The position numbers and the translations under genes were made by a program. DNA of 64,000 nt from Sphingomonas lycopersici (GTDB lineage Bacteria; Pseudomonadota; Alphaproteobacteria; Sphingomonadales; Sphingomonadaceae): positions 186,001 through 250,000 of the forward strand of contig NZ_JANFAU010000006.1 in the NCBI RefSeq assembly GCF_026130605.1. The letters are read 5' to 3'. The notes beneath the pieces were generated by a model, which had not been told where the DNA came from, made no database searches, and worked only from the letters and a program-made list of their open reading frames with translations. Below, piece by piece: positions 33,516 through 42,517 of this stretch (position 1 is the first letter of the stretch; each line of letters begins with the position of its first letter).

Positions 33516-35215
33516 TTCGCCTCGGCTCCCATCATATCGCGCACCGCAAGCGCCGCGCGCGCCGGATTGTCGCGGGTGAAGCCGCGCACCGCATGGACGC
33601 GCTGCTCATAGCCGCGCGCTTCTTCCAGATCCTCGATCCCGACCGGATCGGTGACGCGGATGCCGTCTTCGCTTTCGCCCTCGCCGCTGGCGCTGCCCAT
33701 CGGCGCGCCGTCGGGCCCGGCAAGCGCGCCCTTCGCGCCGCTTTCGGCATCGGCGCGCTTCTTGAGCATCGCCTTGAGCAGCGGGCGGACCCCGAGCAAC
33801 AGCACGAGCAGCGCGATGACGATCGCGGTCAGATTGCGCGCGAGCATCGGCAGCCAGCTATTATCATACCATTTCGGGCCGCTCGCCGCCGCCGAGGCAT
33901 CGGCGAATTTCTTGCTGATGACGGTGACATTGTCTTGCCGCGCGGCATCGTAGCCGACTGCCGACTTCACCAGATCGGTGATCTGGTTGACCTCCATCGC
34001 GGTGCGGCGGCCCTTTTCGGGCTCGCGCAGCAGCACCGCGACCGACAGCCGCTTGATCCCGCCCGGCGCGGCGCGCGTCACCGACACTTCCTTGCCGAGA
34101 TCGTAAGCGCGCTGGAACTGATCGGATTGCTTGTTGGCGTCGGGTGCCGGGCCGCCCGCGACCGGCGAGGCGCCGGGGGCCGGCTGACCGCTCGCGCCGA
34201 CCGCTGGCTGCGGCTTCTGCAGCTGGCTCGCCGGGGGCGGGGTGTTGCTCAGCGCACCGGGGATGCCCCCCGGCGGTTGGCTGCCGGCGGGCGCCTGGTT
34301 GCCGGTCCAATTGCCCGCCTCGGCGCGCAACGTGCCCTGCTTGTCATAGGTTTCGCGGGTCGCCTGCATCTCGTCGAGATTGACGTCGGCTTGAACCTCG
34401 GCGGTGAAATTGCCCGCGCCGACCAGCGGGGTCAGCAGCTGGATGAGCTGCTGGCGGTATTTGTCCTCGATCTGGCGCTGGACGCGAAGCCGCTGTTCGC
34501 TGCCATTGTCGCCTTGCCCGCCCGATTTGGAGAGCAGCCCGCCCATCTGGTCGACCACCGTCACATTGTCCGGCTTCATCCCCGGCACCGACGAGGCGAC
34601 GAGGTTGACGATCGACGCGACCTGCGCGTCGCTCAGCGAGCGTCCCGGCTGGAGCTTGAGCACCACCGAGGCCGACGGCGCGGCATTGTCGCGCACGAAG
34701 GCGCTGGCTTCGGGGGTGGCGAGATGCACCCGCGCCTCGACCACCGTGTCGATTTCCTGGATCGAGCGCGCCAATTCGGTCTCGCGCGCCTGCCGCAACC
34801 GTTCGCCCTCCACCGCGCGCGAAACGCCCATCGGCAGCTGGTCGAGGATCGCATAGCCGGCCGGCGCGGTCTTGGGCAGGCCTTGCCCGGCGAGCAGCAT
34901 CCGCGCGCGGGCGTAATCGTCCTCCGCGACGGTGACCGTATCGGTGCCGGTATCGACCCGGCTCTTGATCCCCGCGGCGGTCAATGCCGAGGTGACCGCG
35001 GCCTTGTCCGCATCGGCGAGCCCGGCGAACAACGTCTTCTGCGGCGGCGAGGACAAGAGCGACCAGGCGAGCGCAGCGGCGCCGATCAGCCCGATCAGCA
35101 GCGCCATCGGCCCGGCGCGGCGGACCGCGGGCTGCGCGAGCATGCCCTGGATCTGCCGCAGCGGATTGGCGAAGCGTTCGGGGATCGCGGATGCTGGGGT
35201 GAGTGCGTTTGCCAT
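33512..35215 (-). CDS. fliF: Flagellar MS-ring protein FliF
   Basis: This 567-residue protein has two transmembrane helices (about 36-54 and 455-475) around a periplasmic ring region. Ring motifs include LPKTAPAGYAILDQLPMGVS, ELARSIQEIDTVVEARVHLA and VNLVASSVPGMKPDNVTVVD. The C-terminal tail binds FliG. It follows fliE closely. Confidence 0.96.
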   Translation of the reverse strand: MANALTPASAIPERFANPLRQIQGMLAQPAVRRAGPMALLIGLIGAAALAWSLLSSPPQKTLFAGLADADKAAVTSALTAAGIKSRVDTGTDTVTVAEDDYARARMLLAGQGLPKTAPAGYAILDQLPMGVSRAVEGERLRQARETELARSIQEIDTVVEARVHLATPEASAFVRDNAAPSASVVLKLQPGRSLSDAQVASIVNLVASSVPGMKPDNVTVVDQMGGLLSKSGGQGDNGSEQRLRVQRQIEDKYRQQLIQLLTPLVGAGNFTAEVQADVNLDEMQATRETYDKQGTLRAEAGNWTGNQAPAGSQPPGGIPGALSNTPPPASQLQKPQPAVGASGQPAPGASPVAGGPAPDANKQSDQFQRAYDLGKEVSVTRAAPGGIKRLSVAVLLREPEKGRRTAMEVNQITDLVKSAVGYDAARQDNVTVISKKFADASAAASGPKWYDNSWLPMLARNLTAIVIALLVLLLGVRPLLKAMLKKRADAESGAKGALAGPDGAPMGSASGEGESEDGIRVTDPVGIEDLEEARGYEQRVHAVRGFTRDNPARAALAVRDMMGAEAK

Positions 35216-35218
35216 GTC

Positions 35219-35575
35219 TTACACCGGCATGCTCATGATGTCCTTATAGGCGGACAGGATCTTGTTGCGGACCTGCAGCGTCGCCTCGAAGCCGACCGAG
35301 GCTTCCTGGCGCGCGAGCATGACCTTGGCGATGTCGATCGTTTCGCCGCGCTCGTAGGATTCGGAGAGCGCGCCGGCCTTCTGCTGGGTCTCGTTGACCT
35401 TGGAGAGCGCATTTTCGAGCGACTGGGTGAAGCTCGGCGCGCCCTGCGCTGCGCCCGCCGCGGGGGCGGCGCCCGCCGTCTGGCCGGCGCGCGCCAGCGC
35501 GCTGTTGCGTTCGAGGATCTGCGCGCGCAGCGCCATCACGCGCTCCACGCCGCCGAGGCTGTCGATCGCGCTCAT
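35219..35575 (-). CDS. fliE: Flagellar hook-basal body protein FliE
   Basis: This 118-residue protein ends with the FliE signature MLARQEASVGFEATLQVRNK and LSAYKDIMSMPV, and has SFTQSLENALSKVNETQQ in the middle. FliE joins the MS ring to the proximal rod. The start overlaps the flbD stop by 4 bp, making flbD the first gene of the long operon. Confidence 0.95.
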   Translation of the reverse strand: MSAIDSLGGVERVMALRAQILERNSALARAGQTAGAAPAAGAAQGAPSFTQSLENALSKVNETQQKAGALSESYERGETIDIAKVMLARQEASVGFEATLQVRNKILSAYKDIMSMPV

Positions 35576-36843
35576 GCCGAGGCCACCTTGCCGTGCGGCG
35601 CGGCGATATCCTCACCCTGTTCGCGTGCCTTGGCGAGCCGGTAGCGCAAGGTGCGCTCCGAAATGCCCAGCCGGCGCGCGGTCTCGATCCGGCTGCCGTT
35701 GCACGCCTTGAGCGTCTCGCGGATCGCGGCGAATTCGGAGAGTTGGACCACCTTGCCCAGCGTCGCATTATCGGCCTCGACCGGTGCGGCCGCACGCGGC
35801 GCGGGGCGGTCGAACACGATATGCTCGGCCTCGATCGTGCCCCCGGCGGCGAACAGCAACGCGCGCTGGATCACATTTTCCAGTTCGCGGACATTGCCGG
35901 GCCAGTCGTGCGCGGTGAGCGCGACGATCGCCTCGGCCGACGGCCAGGGGATCGTCGTGCGGTTGCCGGCGTGGCGCAGGATCATCGTCGCGGCGAGCGC
36001 GGGAATGTCCTGCGGGCGATCGGCCAGCGCGCGCGTGGTAAGCGGGAAGACCGACAGGCGGTAATAGAGGTCGGCGCGGAAGCGGCCCGCCGCCACCTCG
36101 GCCTGAAGATCGCGGTTGGCGCAGGCGATGACGCGTACGTCGACCGCCACCGGCTGGGTTGCGCCGATCGGCACGACTTCGCGTTCCTGCAGCACGCGCA
36201 GCAATTTGGCCTGCAGCGCCAGCGGCATTTCGGCGATCTCGTCGAGCAGGATCGTCCCGCCGTGCGCCGCGCGGAAAAAGCCTTCGCCGCCCGAGGAGGC
36301 GCCGGTGAAGGCGCCCTTCTGGTGGCCGAACAGCATCGCCTCGAGCATGGTTTCGGGCAAAGCCGCGCAATTGAGCGCGATGAACGGGCCGTCGCGGCGC
36401 GGCGAATTGGCGTGGATCGTCCGCGCCAGCACTTCCTTGCCGGTGCCGGTCGGGCCGTTGATCAGCACGGTGATATCGGCTTCCGCGACTCGCTCGGCGA
36501 GTGCGAACAGCGCGAGACTTTCGGGGTCGGCGGCGGTCGGCATGTCCGGGCCGGCGATCAGCGCGCGGGCGAAGGCGTTGCCGACGACCGAGTCGGTGTG
36601 GCCGAAGGCGATTCGCGCCGGGGCGCCGTCGCGCGCCGGGATCACGATTCGTTCCGCGTCGCCCCCCCCGATCACGACCGTGCGCGCGGGTGCCGGGATC
36701 GGCTCCCCGGGCGCCGTCAGCCAGATTTTGTCGGCGTTGACGCGGCTCTGCGACGGCTCGACGGCGATGCCCTGAGCCCGCAGCGACGAGATGAGCGCAA
36801 CATGGCTTTCCGCAACCGTGGCGGATGGAACGATAGAACGCAT
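35572..36843 (-). CDS. flbD: Sigma-54-dependent flagellar transcriptional activator FlbD
   Basis: This is about 423 residues from an ATG at 36843 with AGGGGGG upstream. It has the AAA+ domain of sigma-54 activators: Walker A GPTGTGKE (about 130-137), the sigma-54 contact loop GAFTGA (177-182), Walker B GGTILLDEIAEM and a VIACANRDL sensor region. A Fis-type helix-turn-helix (SRIETARRLGISERTLRYRL) ends the chain. The N-terminal ~110 residues do not show a clear phospho-acceptor receiver. It heads the fliE-flhB operon and should activate the sigma-54 promoters in this locus. Confidence 0.93.
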   Translation of the reverse strand: MRSIVPSATVAESHVALISSLRAQGIAVEPSQSRVNADKIWLTAPGEPIPAPARTVVIGGGDAERIVIPARDGAPARIAFGHTDSVVGNAFARALIAGPDMPTAADPESLALFALAERVAEADITVLINGPTGTGKEVLARTIHANSPRRDGPFIALNCAALPETMLEAMLFGHQKGAFTGASSGGEGFFRAAHGGTILLDEIAEMPLALQAKLLRVLQEREVVPIGATQPVAVDVRVIACANRDLQAEVAAGRFRADLYYRLSVFPLTTRALADRPQDIPALAATMILRHAGNRTTIPWPSAEAIVALTAHDWPGNVRELENVIQRALLFAAGGTIEAEHIVFDRPAPRAAAPVEADNATLGKVVQLSEFAAIRETLKACNGSRIETARRLGISERTLRYRLAKAREQGEDIAAPHGKVASA

Positions 36844-36904
36844 TGGCCCCCCTGAGCGTGTGAGCCCTAGATGGGAGAAAATAGTTAACGACGGGTGTAA
36901 TGCG

Positions 36905-36917
36905 TTGCCGGCCGGCA
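36905..36917. promoter_or_regulatory. Candidate FlbD-binding palindrome between flbD and flagellin
   Basis: TTGCCGGCCGGCA is a near-palindrome of the same TTGCCGG/CCGGCAA type found twice between the divergent sigma-54 promoters near flgB. It lies about 60 bp upstream of the flbD ATG, which suits autoregulation, and upstream of the flagellin promoter. Confidence 0.45.
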
Positions 36918-37009
36918 GATTTTTTCCGGGCGCGCGCTCGCATGCGTGCGCCGGCACATCGCCCGCGCGCGAGGCGGGGCGGGGAGCGATTTTTTTCGTC
37001 GTCGATCGC

Positions 37010-37036
37010 TAAATCACGCTGGGCGCCGGCCGTTTC
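37010..37036 (+). promoter_or_regulatory. Sigma-28 (FliA)-type promoter of flagellin gene
   Basis: TAAA (37010-37013), a 15-nt spacer and GCCGTTTC (37029-37036). The first four -10 bases match the classical GCCGATAA. The same box and spacing occur upstream of fliD. The predicted start gives a leader of about 65 nt before the ATG at 37107. Confidence 0.65.
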
Positions 37037-37106
37037 AGGGGGCGACGGCCCAGCCATCCGCGCTAACGGGGGGCGGCGGAACCGTCAGTTACGACGGAGA
37101 CTAGAA

Positions 37107-37931
37107 ATGACGGTTATCGCAACCAACACTTCGGCGCTGCGCGCCGCCAACGCGTCGAGCATGGCGAACAGCGAATTGCAGACCGCGATGCAGCGCCTGT
37201 CGACCGGCAAGCGAATCAACTCGGCCAAGGACGACGCCGCCGGCCTCGCCATCGCCGCGTCGATGACCACGCAGATCACCGGCATGAACCAGGGCATCCG
37301 CAACGCCAACGACGGCATCTCGATGGCGCAGACCGCGGAAGGCGCGCTGGACGAAGTGACCAACATGCTGCAGCGCATGCGTGAACTCGCGGTGCAGGCC
37401 AACAACGGCACCTATTCGACCTCCGACAAGTCGAACATCGCCGCCGAGCAGAAGGCGCTCGCCGACCAGATCACTTCGGTGCTGACCAACACCCAGTTCA
37501 ATGGCCAGAACCTGTTCGACGGCACCGCCGGCACCTCGGGCGCGGTGACGATCCAGTCGGGCGCCAACACCGCCGACACGGTGACGCTGACCTTCGCCGA
37601 CATCAAGAGCACCGGCGCGATCAACACCGCGATCAGCGGCGCGAGCGCGACCACCCCGCTCACCAACCTCGCCAACTTCGACGCCGGGATCGCGGCGGTG
37701 GGCACCGCCCGCGCTGGCCTGGGTGCGGCGCAGAACCAGCTCCAGTCGGCGGTCAACAATCTGACCTCGAACGTCGCCAACCTGTCGGATGCGCGCAGCC
37801 GTATCCAGGACGCCGACTTCTCGGCCGAATCGACCAACCTCGCCAAGGCGCAGATCCTGAGCCAGGCGTCGACCGCGATGCTGGCGCAGGCCAATCAGTC
37901 GCAGCAGAGCGTGCTCAAGCTGCTTCAGTAA
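37107..37931 (+). CDS. fliC: Flagellin
   Basis: This is 274 residues from an ATG at 37107 with GGAGA upstream. N-terminal D0/D1 motifs ([38 protein letters not shown]) and the C-terminal [20 protein letters not shown] segment are classic. The central variable domain is short (about residues 140-190), so this is a compact flagellin. It is the filament subunit, exported through the FlhAB/FliPQR gate with FliS help. It is the only flagellin gene in the window. Confidence 0.97.
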   Translation: MTVIATNTSALRAANASSMANSELQTAMQRLSTGKRINSAKDDAAGLAIAASMTTQITGMNQGIRNANDGISMAQTAEGALDEVTNMLQRMRELAVQANNGTYSTSDKSNIAAEQKALADQITSVLTNTQFNGQNLFDGTAGTSGAVTIQSGANTADTVTLTFADIKSTGAINTAISGASATTPLTNLANFDAGIAAVGTARAGLGAAQNQLQSAVNNLTSNVANLSDARSRIQDADFSAESTNLAKAQILSQASTAMLAQANQSQQSVLKLLQ

Positions 37932-37989
37932 ACGACGCGTCAAACGCTTCGGCGCCGCCCCCCTTAAAGGGCGCCGAAGCCGGCATGGG

Positions 37990-38025
37990 AACCCCGGCGG
38001 CCGCAAGGTTGCCGGGGTTTTCGTT
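37990..38025 (+). terminator. Rho-independent terminator of flagellin gene
   Basis: AACCCCGGC ... GCCGGGGTT forms a GC-rich stem followed by a T-rich tail (TTTCGTTT), 58 bp after the stop codon. Confidence 0.8.
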
Positions 38026-38040
38026 TGCGGGGAGCTCCCC

Positions 38041-38285
38041 CGTCACCCCGGCCTTGAGCCGGGGTCCATCGGGAGGCAGGCGCGGAGCAAGGGGTTCCAA
38101 AGCATCGTGCGTCAATTTGAATCATCTATTCCCGTTCGCCCTGAGCCTGTCGAAGGGCGTCCTGTCACCCGAGAGTTGGGGCCGCCCTTCGACAAGCTCA
38201 GGGCGAACGGATTCTTTAATTGCGCATGATGCGCTGGCCGCCGCGTAGCGGGCACAATGGACCCCGGCTCAAGGCCGGGATGACG
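38041..38285. repeat. Nested palindromes between flagellin and fliA
   Basis: An outer pair, ACCCCGGCCTTGAGCCGGGG near 38045 and ACCCCGGCTCAAGGCCGGGA near 38261, encloses a whole family A element at 38132-38210. The rest of this 386-bp gap between the fliC and fliA stops has no gene. Confidence 0.85.
38132..38210. repeat. Palindromic element family A (copy 5)
   Basis: Family A arms (GTTCGCCCTGAGCCTGTCGA / TCGACAAGCTCAGGGCGAAC) flank the centre GCGTCCTGTCACCCGAGAG. It is nested in an outer palindrome. Confidence 0.92.
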
Positions 38286-38317
38286 TCTGCTTGGAATGTG
38301 ACGGGTAACGCCGCCGC

Positions 38318-39064
38318 TCAGCGCGCGGCGAGCGCTTTCTTCAGCCGCGCGTGCGCGGAGGATTTGATCTGGCACACCCGCGCCGCGCCGACGCCGAGCA
38401 CGTGCCCGATCTCCTCGAGGTTGAGTTCCTCGACATGATAGAGGTGGATCACCGTCTGCTCGCGTTCGGGCAGCGCGGCGATCGCGGCGATCAGCAGGTC
38501 GCGCGCCTCGCTTTCGGCAAGCTGGTCGAACGCATTGGGCTCGTCGCTGGCGAACCAGGGCTGGTCGTCGGCATAGACCTCATCGATCGGATCGAAGCGC
38601 ACGGCCTCGGCGGTGGCGTAATCGGCGCGCAATTTCTCCACCGTCACCCCCAGCCGCGCGGCGGCCTCGGCGTCGGTCGGCGCGCGGCCGAACTCGTTGG
38701 CGAGCTGTGCGACGGCGCGCTGATAGTCGCGGCGGCGGCGGATCGCGCCGCGCGTCATCGCGGCGTGACGGCGAAGCTCGTCGATCATCGCGCCGCGCAG
38801 CCGGGTCGCGAGATATTGGCGGAAGGTCACCTGCCCGCGATCCTCGAAGGCGGAAACCGCCTCGACCAACGCGACCAGCCCGACCTGCACCAGATCCTCG
38901 ACCTCGACCGCGGTCGAGACGCTGCCGTGGATATGCCAGGCGAGGCGGCGGACCAAAGGGAGATGCTCGCGCACCAGCGCCGTCTCGTCTCGCGCGTGCG
39001 CGCGCGGCGAATAGGTCAGCGGGGTCGCGTCGGCGAAGGCGTCGCGGTGCGGTTCGGCGCTCAT
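38318..39064 (-). CDS. fliA: Flagellar sigma factor FliA (sigma-28)
   Basis: This 248-residue protein shows sigma region 2 (LVREHLPLVRRLAWHIHG, EVEDLVQVGLVALVEAV, FRQYLATRLRGAMIDELRR), region 3 (QRAVAQLANEFGRAPTDAEA) and region 4 (LPEREQTVIHLYHVEELNLE, with a VLGVGAARVCQIKSSA helix-turn-helix). It directs filament gene promoters and is held by FlgM, encoded 3.4 kb away. It overlaps flhA by 4 bp and is the last gene of the transglycosylase-flhA-fliA unit. Confidence 0.95.
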   Translation of the reverse strand: MSAEPHRDAFADATPLTYSPRAHARDETALVREHLPLVRRLAWHIHGSVSTAVEVEDLVQVGLVALVEAVSAFEDRGQVTFRQYLATRLRGAMIDELRRHAAMTRGAIRRRRDYQRAVAQLANEFGRAPTDAEAAARLGVTVEKLRADYATAEAVRFDPIDEVYADDQPWFASDEPNAFDQLAESEARDLLIAAIAALPEREQTVIHLYHVEELNLEEIGHVLGVGAARVCQIKSSAHARLKKALAAR

Positions 39065-41121
39065 GCCGGCAGTGCCTCAGGCGCGCCGATGATCGCGACC
39101 ACCTCGACCGCCTTGTCCTCCGGGACTTCGAAGAAGCTCATGACGGGGGTATCCGGCAGAATGGATTTGACGAGCTTGCGGATCGCGACGCGGATCGCCG
39201 GCTGGACGACGAGCGCGAACGGCTTCGCCTCGCTGATCAGCGGCTGCGCCGCGCGCTGGAGCGCGTCGACGATGCGGCGGCCGAGATCGGGCTCGATCAC
39301 ATGGCGCCGCGCCGGATCGCTCCGCACCGCCTGGCCGAGCAACCCTTCGAGCCCGCCCTCGAGCGTCATCACGCGCAGCGGCTCGCGCACGCCGCACAAT
39401 TTCTGGATGATCAGCGGGCCGAGCTCGGGGCGGATCAGCTCGACGAGTTCCTCGGCATCCTGCGTCTTTTGCGCGGCGACCGCGATCGCGCCGGCGATGC
39501 GGCGGAATTCCTTGAGCGGGATGCCCTCGGCGAGCAGGCTCTTGAGCACCGTGGTCAGCGTGGTCAGCGGCAACGGCTGCGGGGTGAGCGAGGCGACGAG
39601 CTGCGGGTTGCGTTCCTTCAAGCCGTCGAGCAGCGCCTGCACCTCGTCGGCGCTCAGCAGGTCGGCGGCATTGGCGCCGAGAACATGGTTAAGATGCGTC
39701 GCGATCACCGTGCCCGAATCGACCACCAGATAGCCCGCGCCGGTCGCCGCATCGGCGTCGCCGGGCGCGATCCAGGTCGCGTCGAGTCCGAAGGTCGGAT
39801 CCTTGGCTTTCTTGCCGTTGAGCTCGCCGAAACCGGTGCCGGTATCGAGCGCGAGCATTTCGTCGGGCGACACCTGATCCTCGCCGAGCGCGACGCCGCC
39901 GACCAATAGCCGATAAGTGTAAGGCGCGAGGTTGATGTCGTCGCGCACCTTGACCTGCGGCACGACGAAGCCGAGCTCCTTCGAAAGCTGGCGCCGCACC
40001 CCGGTGATCCGCGCCATCAGTGGGCTGCCCTTGCGCTCGTCGACCAACGGCACCAGCCCATAGCCGATATCGAGATTGACCATCATCCCGTCGGTCACCT
40101 CGTCCCAGCCGATGCGCGACTGGTCGACCGGCTCGGGCTTGACCTCCGCCACCGGGGCGGGGCGATTGGCGATCTGGCGCAATTTCCACGCGGCGAAGCC
40201 GGCGATCGCGGCGGCGGGGAGGATCACCAGATGCGGCATCCCCGGCAGCACGCCGAGCAGGAACAGGATCCCGGCGACCGGGGTCCAGGTCCGCGCCGAG
40301 CCGAACTGGCTGCCGATCTGCCCGGCGAGATCCTTTTCGGACGAAACGCGGGTGACGATCGCGGCGGCGGCGATCGACAGCATCAGGCTTGGCAATTGCG
40401 CGACCAGCGCGTCGCCGATCGCGAGCAATGTATAGCCCTTGGCGGCGGCGGCGATCGTCATCCCGTGGCTGACCGGGCCGAGGATCAGCCCGCCGATGAT
40501 ATTGGCGGCAAGGATCAGGATCGCGGCGATCGCGTCGCCCTTCACGAATTTCGACGAACCGTCCATCGAGCCGTAGAAATCGGCCTCGGTCGACACCTCG
40601 ACGCGGCGCTTCTTCGCCTCGTCGGGGGTGATCAGCCCGGCGTTGAGATCGGCGTCGATCGCCATCTGCTTGCCCGGCAAGGCATCGAGCGTGAAGCGCG
40701 CCGAGACTTCGGAGACGCGCCCCGCGCCCTTGGTCACCACGATCAGATTGATGATCATCAGGATCGCGAAGACGAAGATGCCGACGACATAATCGCCGCC
40801 GATCAGGAAGGTGCCGAACGCCTCGATGACATGCCCGGCGGCGCTTTCGCCCTCATGCCCGTGGACCAGCACGACGCGGGTCGAGGCGACGTTGAGGCCG
40901 AGGCGGAACAGGGTGGCGAACAATAGCACCGAGGGGAAGGCCGAGAAATCGAGCGGCTTCTGCGCATTGAGCGCGACCATCAGCACCGCGAGGCTGATCG
41001 CGATATTGGCGACGAAGAACACGTCGAGCAGCGCCGCCGGGATCGGCACCACCATCACCACGACGAGCAGCAGGATCGCGAGCGGCAGCGCGGCAGCGCG
41101 GGGATTGCCGAGGAACTTCAT
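39061..41121 (-). CDS. flhA: Flagellar export protein FlhA
   Basis: This 686-residue protein has seven to eight N-terminal transmembrane helices, the FHIPEP-type loop region (MAIDADLNAGLITPDEAKKR) and a large cytoplasmic domain. That domain contains IAPGDADAATGAGYLVVDSG and LSADEVQALLDGLKERNPQL, for docking chaperone-substrate complexes. It is the largest export-gate component and starts 6 bp after the transglycosylase gene. Confidence 0.97.
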   Translation of the reverse strand: MKFLGNPRAAALPLAILLLVVVMVVPIPAALLDVFFVANIAISLAVLMVALNAQKPLDFSAFPSVLLFATLFRLGLNVASTRVVLVHGHEGESAAGHVIEAFGTFLIGGDYVVGIFVFAILMIINLIVVTKGAGRVSEVSARFTLDALPGKQMAIDADLNAGLITPDEAKKRRVEVSTEADFYGSMDGSSKFVKGDAIAAILILAANIIGGLILGPVSHGMTIAAAAKGYTLLAIGDALVAQLPSLMLSIAAAAIVTRVSSEKDLAGQIGSQFGSARTWTPVAGILFLLGVLPGMPHLVILPAAAIAGFAAWKLRQIANRPAPVAEVKPEPVDQSRIGWDEVTDGMMVNLDIGYGLVPLVDERKGSPLMARITGVRRQLSKELGFVVPQVKVRDDINLAPYTYRLLVGGVALGEDQVSPDEMLALDTGTGFGELNGKKAKDPTFGLDATWIAPGDADAATGAGYLVVDSGTVIATHLNHVLGANAADLLSADEVQALLDGLKERNPQLVASLTPQPLPLTTLTTVLKSLLAEGIPLKEFRRIAGAIAVAAQKTQDAEELVELIRPELGPLIIQKLCGVREPLRVMTLEGGLEGLLGQAVRSDPARRHVIEPDLGRRIVDALQRAAQPLISEAKPFALVVQPAIRVAIRKLVKSILPDTPVMSFFEVPEDKAVEVVAIIGAPEALPA

Positions 41122-41127
41122 CGCGCG

Positions 41128-41982
41128 TCAGCCCCCGAGGTTCGCGAGCATGAGATAGGCGAGCCGCGCGGTATCGGGTGTCGGCTTCATCAGGCTGGCG
41201 GTCTGCGTCTGCGCGGTACGCCCCGAGAGCGCGGCGCTGGCCCAGCTCAGCGCGTCCCCCGCGCTCTGGTTGGCGCCGGTGATCACCGTCGCGCCGTCCA
41301 TGTCGAGCGCCTGCGCGGCGAATTGCATGCCCGGCAAAGAGTTGCCGGTGTTGCCGGCATTGCCGGCGCCGTCGCCGAGCTTGGCGGCAAAGCGCTGATA
41401 GACGTCGCTCAGCGAGCGCGCGCTGCCGTCGCTGTTGAAGAACACCCCGCGATTGGCGCGCGCGGCGGCGGGGAACAGTGCCGCGGCGTTCGCCCCGGGG
41501 TTGGTCTGCATCGTCGAGAGGAACTGGCGCGCGCCGCCGAGCCCGAGGAAATGCGCCATATAGAGATCGGTGCCGGTGGCGGTGCGCCCGGTGGCGCTTT
41601 CCAGCGCGTCCTTATTGTCGGAGGCATGCTCGGCGGCCATCGCCGAGGCGATTTCGGGGTTGTTGCGCAGCGCGAGGATCGCCTGGCGGGTGCCCGCGTC
41701 GCTCACCGTCATCCGCCCGGAAGGGCCGCGGCTGATCGCATTCGCCGCCCAGCCCAGGCCATATTCGGCGCCGTGCTGCTTCATCACCGAAAGCCAGCTC
41801 TGCTCGACGAACTGATAGAGCCCGCGCGCCGAGGAGGTGGCGGCGCTCGCCGAGGCGTTGAGCCCGCTCTCCACCTTGGCCTGCCCGAGCAGATAGTCGA
41901 AATCGATCCCCGTACGCGCCGCCGCCCGCTGGATCGCGGACTGGATGCGGCCTGTGGCAGAGGCGATGCTGTTGACGGTCAT
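41128..41982 (-). CDS. Lytic transglycosylase (SLT domain), flagellar
   Basis: This 284-residue protein starts at 41982. Residues 15-140 form a soluble lytic transglycosylase-like domain: FDYLLGQAKVESGLN holds the catalytic Glu, followed by SSARGLYQFVEQSW and YMAHFLGLGGA. No cleavable signal peptide is visible, so it may leave the cell by the flagellar export route. Because FlgJ here lacks a muramidase domain, this enzyme probably opens peptidoglycan for the rod. A sigma-54 promoter lies about 35-50 bp upstream. Confidence 0.88.
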   Translation of the reverse strand: MTVNSIASATGRIQSAIQRAAARTGIDFDYLLGQAKVESGLNASASAATSSARGLYQFVEQSWLSVMKQHGAEYGLGWAANAISRGPSGRMTVSDAGTRQAILALRNNPEIASAMAAEHASDNKDALESATGRTATGTDLYMAHFLGLGGARQFLSTMQTNPGANAAALFPAAARANRGVFFNSDGSARSLSDVYQRFAAKLGDGAGNAGNTGNSLPGMQFAAQALDMDGATVITGANQSAGDALSWASAALSGRTAQTQTASLMKPTPDTARLAYLMLANLGG

Positions 41983-42017
41983 CGGCGTGCGTTTGTTCCC
42001 TGTTCGGGGAATGACGC

Positions 42018-42034
42018 AGCAAGGAGCGTGCCAG
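42018..42034 (-). promoter_or_regulatory. Sigma-54 promoter of transglycosylase-flhA-fliA operon
   Basis: On the minus strand CTGGCACGCTCCTTGCT contains TGGCAC-N5-TTGCT with the required GG-N10-GC spacing. It lies 36 bp upstream of the transglycosylase ATG, giving a leader of about 24 nt. Confidence 0.82.
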
Positions 42035-42133
42035 TTTTAGGGCGGATTGGGCAGAAAACGGTGCCCGCGCGAAGGCGAGGGCCCAGGCTGGGCTCCCGGC
42101 TTCGCGGGAGCACAAGGAGGTCGCAAACGGGCT

Positions 42134-42193
42134 GGTGGGTCGGTGCCCCCACACCGACCCACCCCCGGCCCCTTCCTCGTTCAAGGAAGGGGG
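42134..42193. repeat. Tandem hairpins downstream of flgN
   Basis: GGTGGGTCGGTG / CACCGACCCACC is a perfect 12-bp stem (42134-42163). A second perfect stem, CCCCTTCC / GGAAGGGG, follows at 42170-42193. They probably end the motA-flgA-flgM-flgN transcript and resemble the long hairpin at 60850-60938. Confidence 0.75.
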
Positions 42194-42202
42194 GAAACAG
42201 AA

Positions 42203-42517
42203 TTACGCGTAGGCCGTGACCGGCCCGCGGCGATAGGCGTTGCCGCCTTCGCCGGTCAGCATCTGCAGCCGCCGGCGCGTATTGGCCGCCATCAGGTTGA
42301 CATAGATGCGGCAGGTTTCGTTGAGCCGGTTGGCCTCGTCGGCCAGCTCGCGCAGCTCGGGGCCGGCGGGGCCGTCGCCCAGATCGCGCAACGTTTCGAT
42401 CGCGGTGAGCTTCTCGCTCGTCGCGCGTTCCAGCCCGGCGATATCGTTCGCCTTCAGCGCCCCGATTTCGGCGTGGAGCGTGTCGATCACGCGGATCAGC
42501 GCGTCACGCCGGGTCAC
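42203..42517 (-). CDS. flgN: FlgN-like flagellar export chaperone
   Basis: This 104-residue helical protein (TLHAEIGALKANDIAGLERA, NRLNETCRIYVNLMAANTRR) matches the small coiled-coil FlgN type. FlgN chaperones FlgK and FlgL. It overlaps flgM by 14 bp; position next to flgM is strong support because sequence conservation is low. Confidence 0.8.
   Translation of the reverse strand: MTRRDALIRVIDTLHAEIGALKANDIAGLERATSEKLTAIETLRDLGDGPAGPELRELADEANRLNETCRIYVNLMAANTRRRLQMLTGEGGNAYRRGPVTAYA

Noticed and set aside
36950..36972. Sigma-54 promoter before flagellin
   Set aside because: CGGCAC with GG-N10-GC spacing occurs, but the -12 element CCGCG is poor and a better sigma-28-type match lies downstream.
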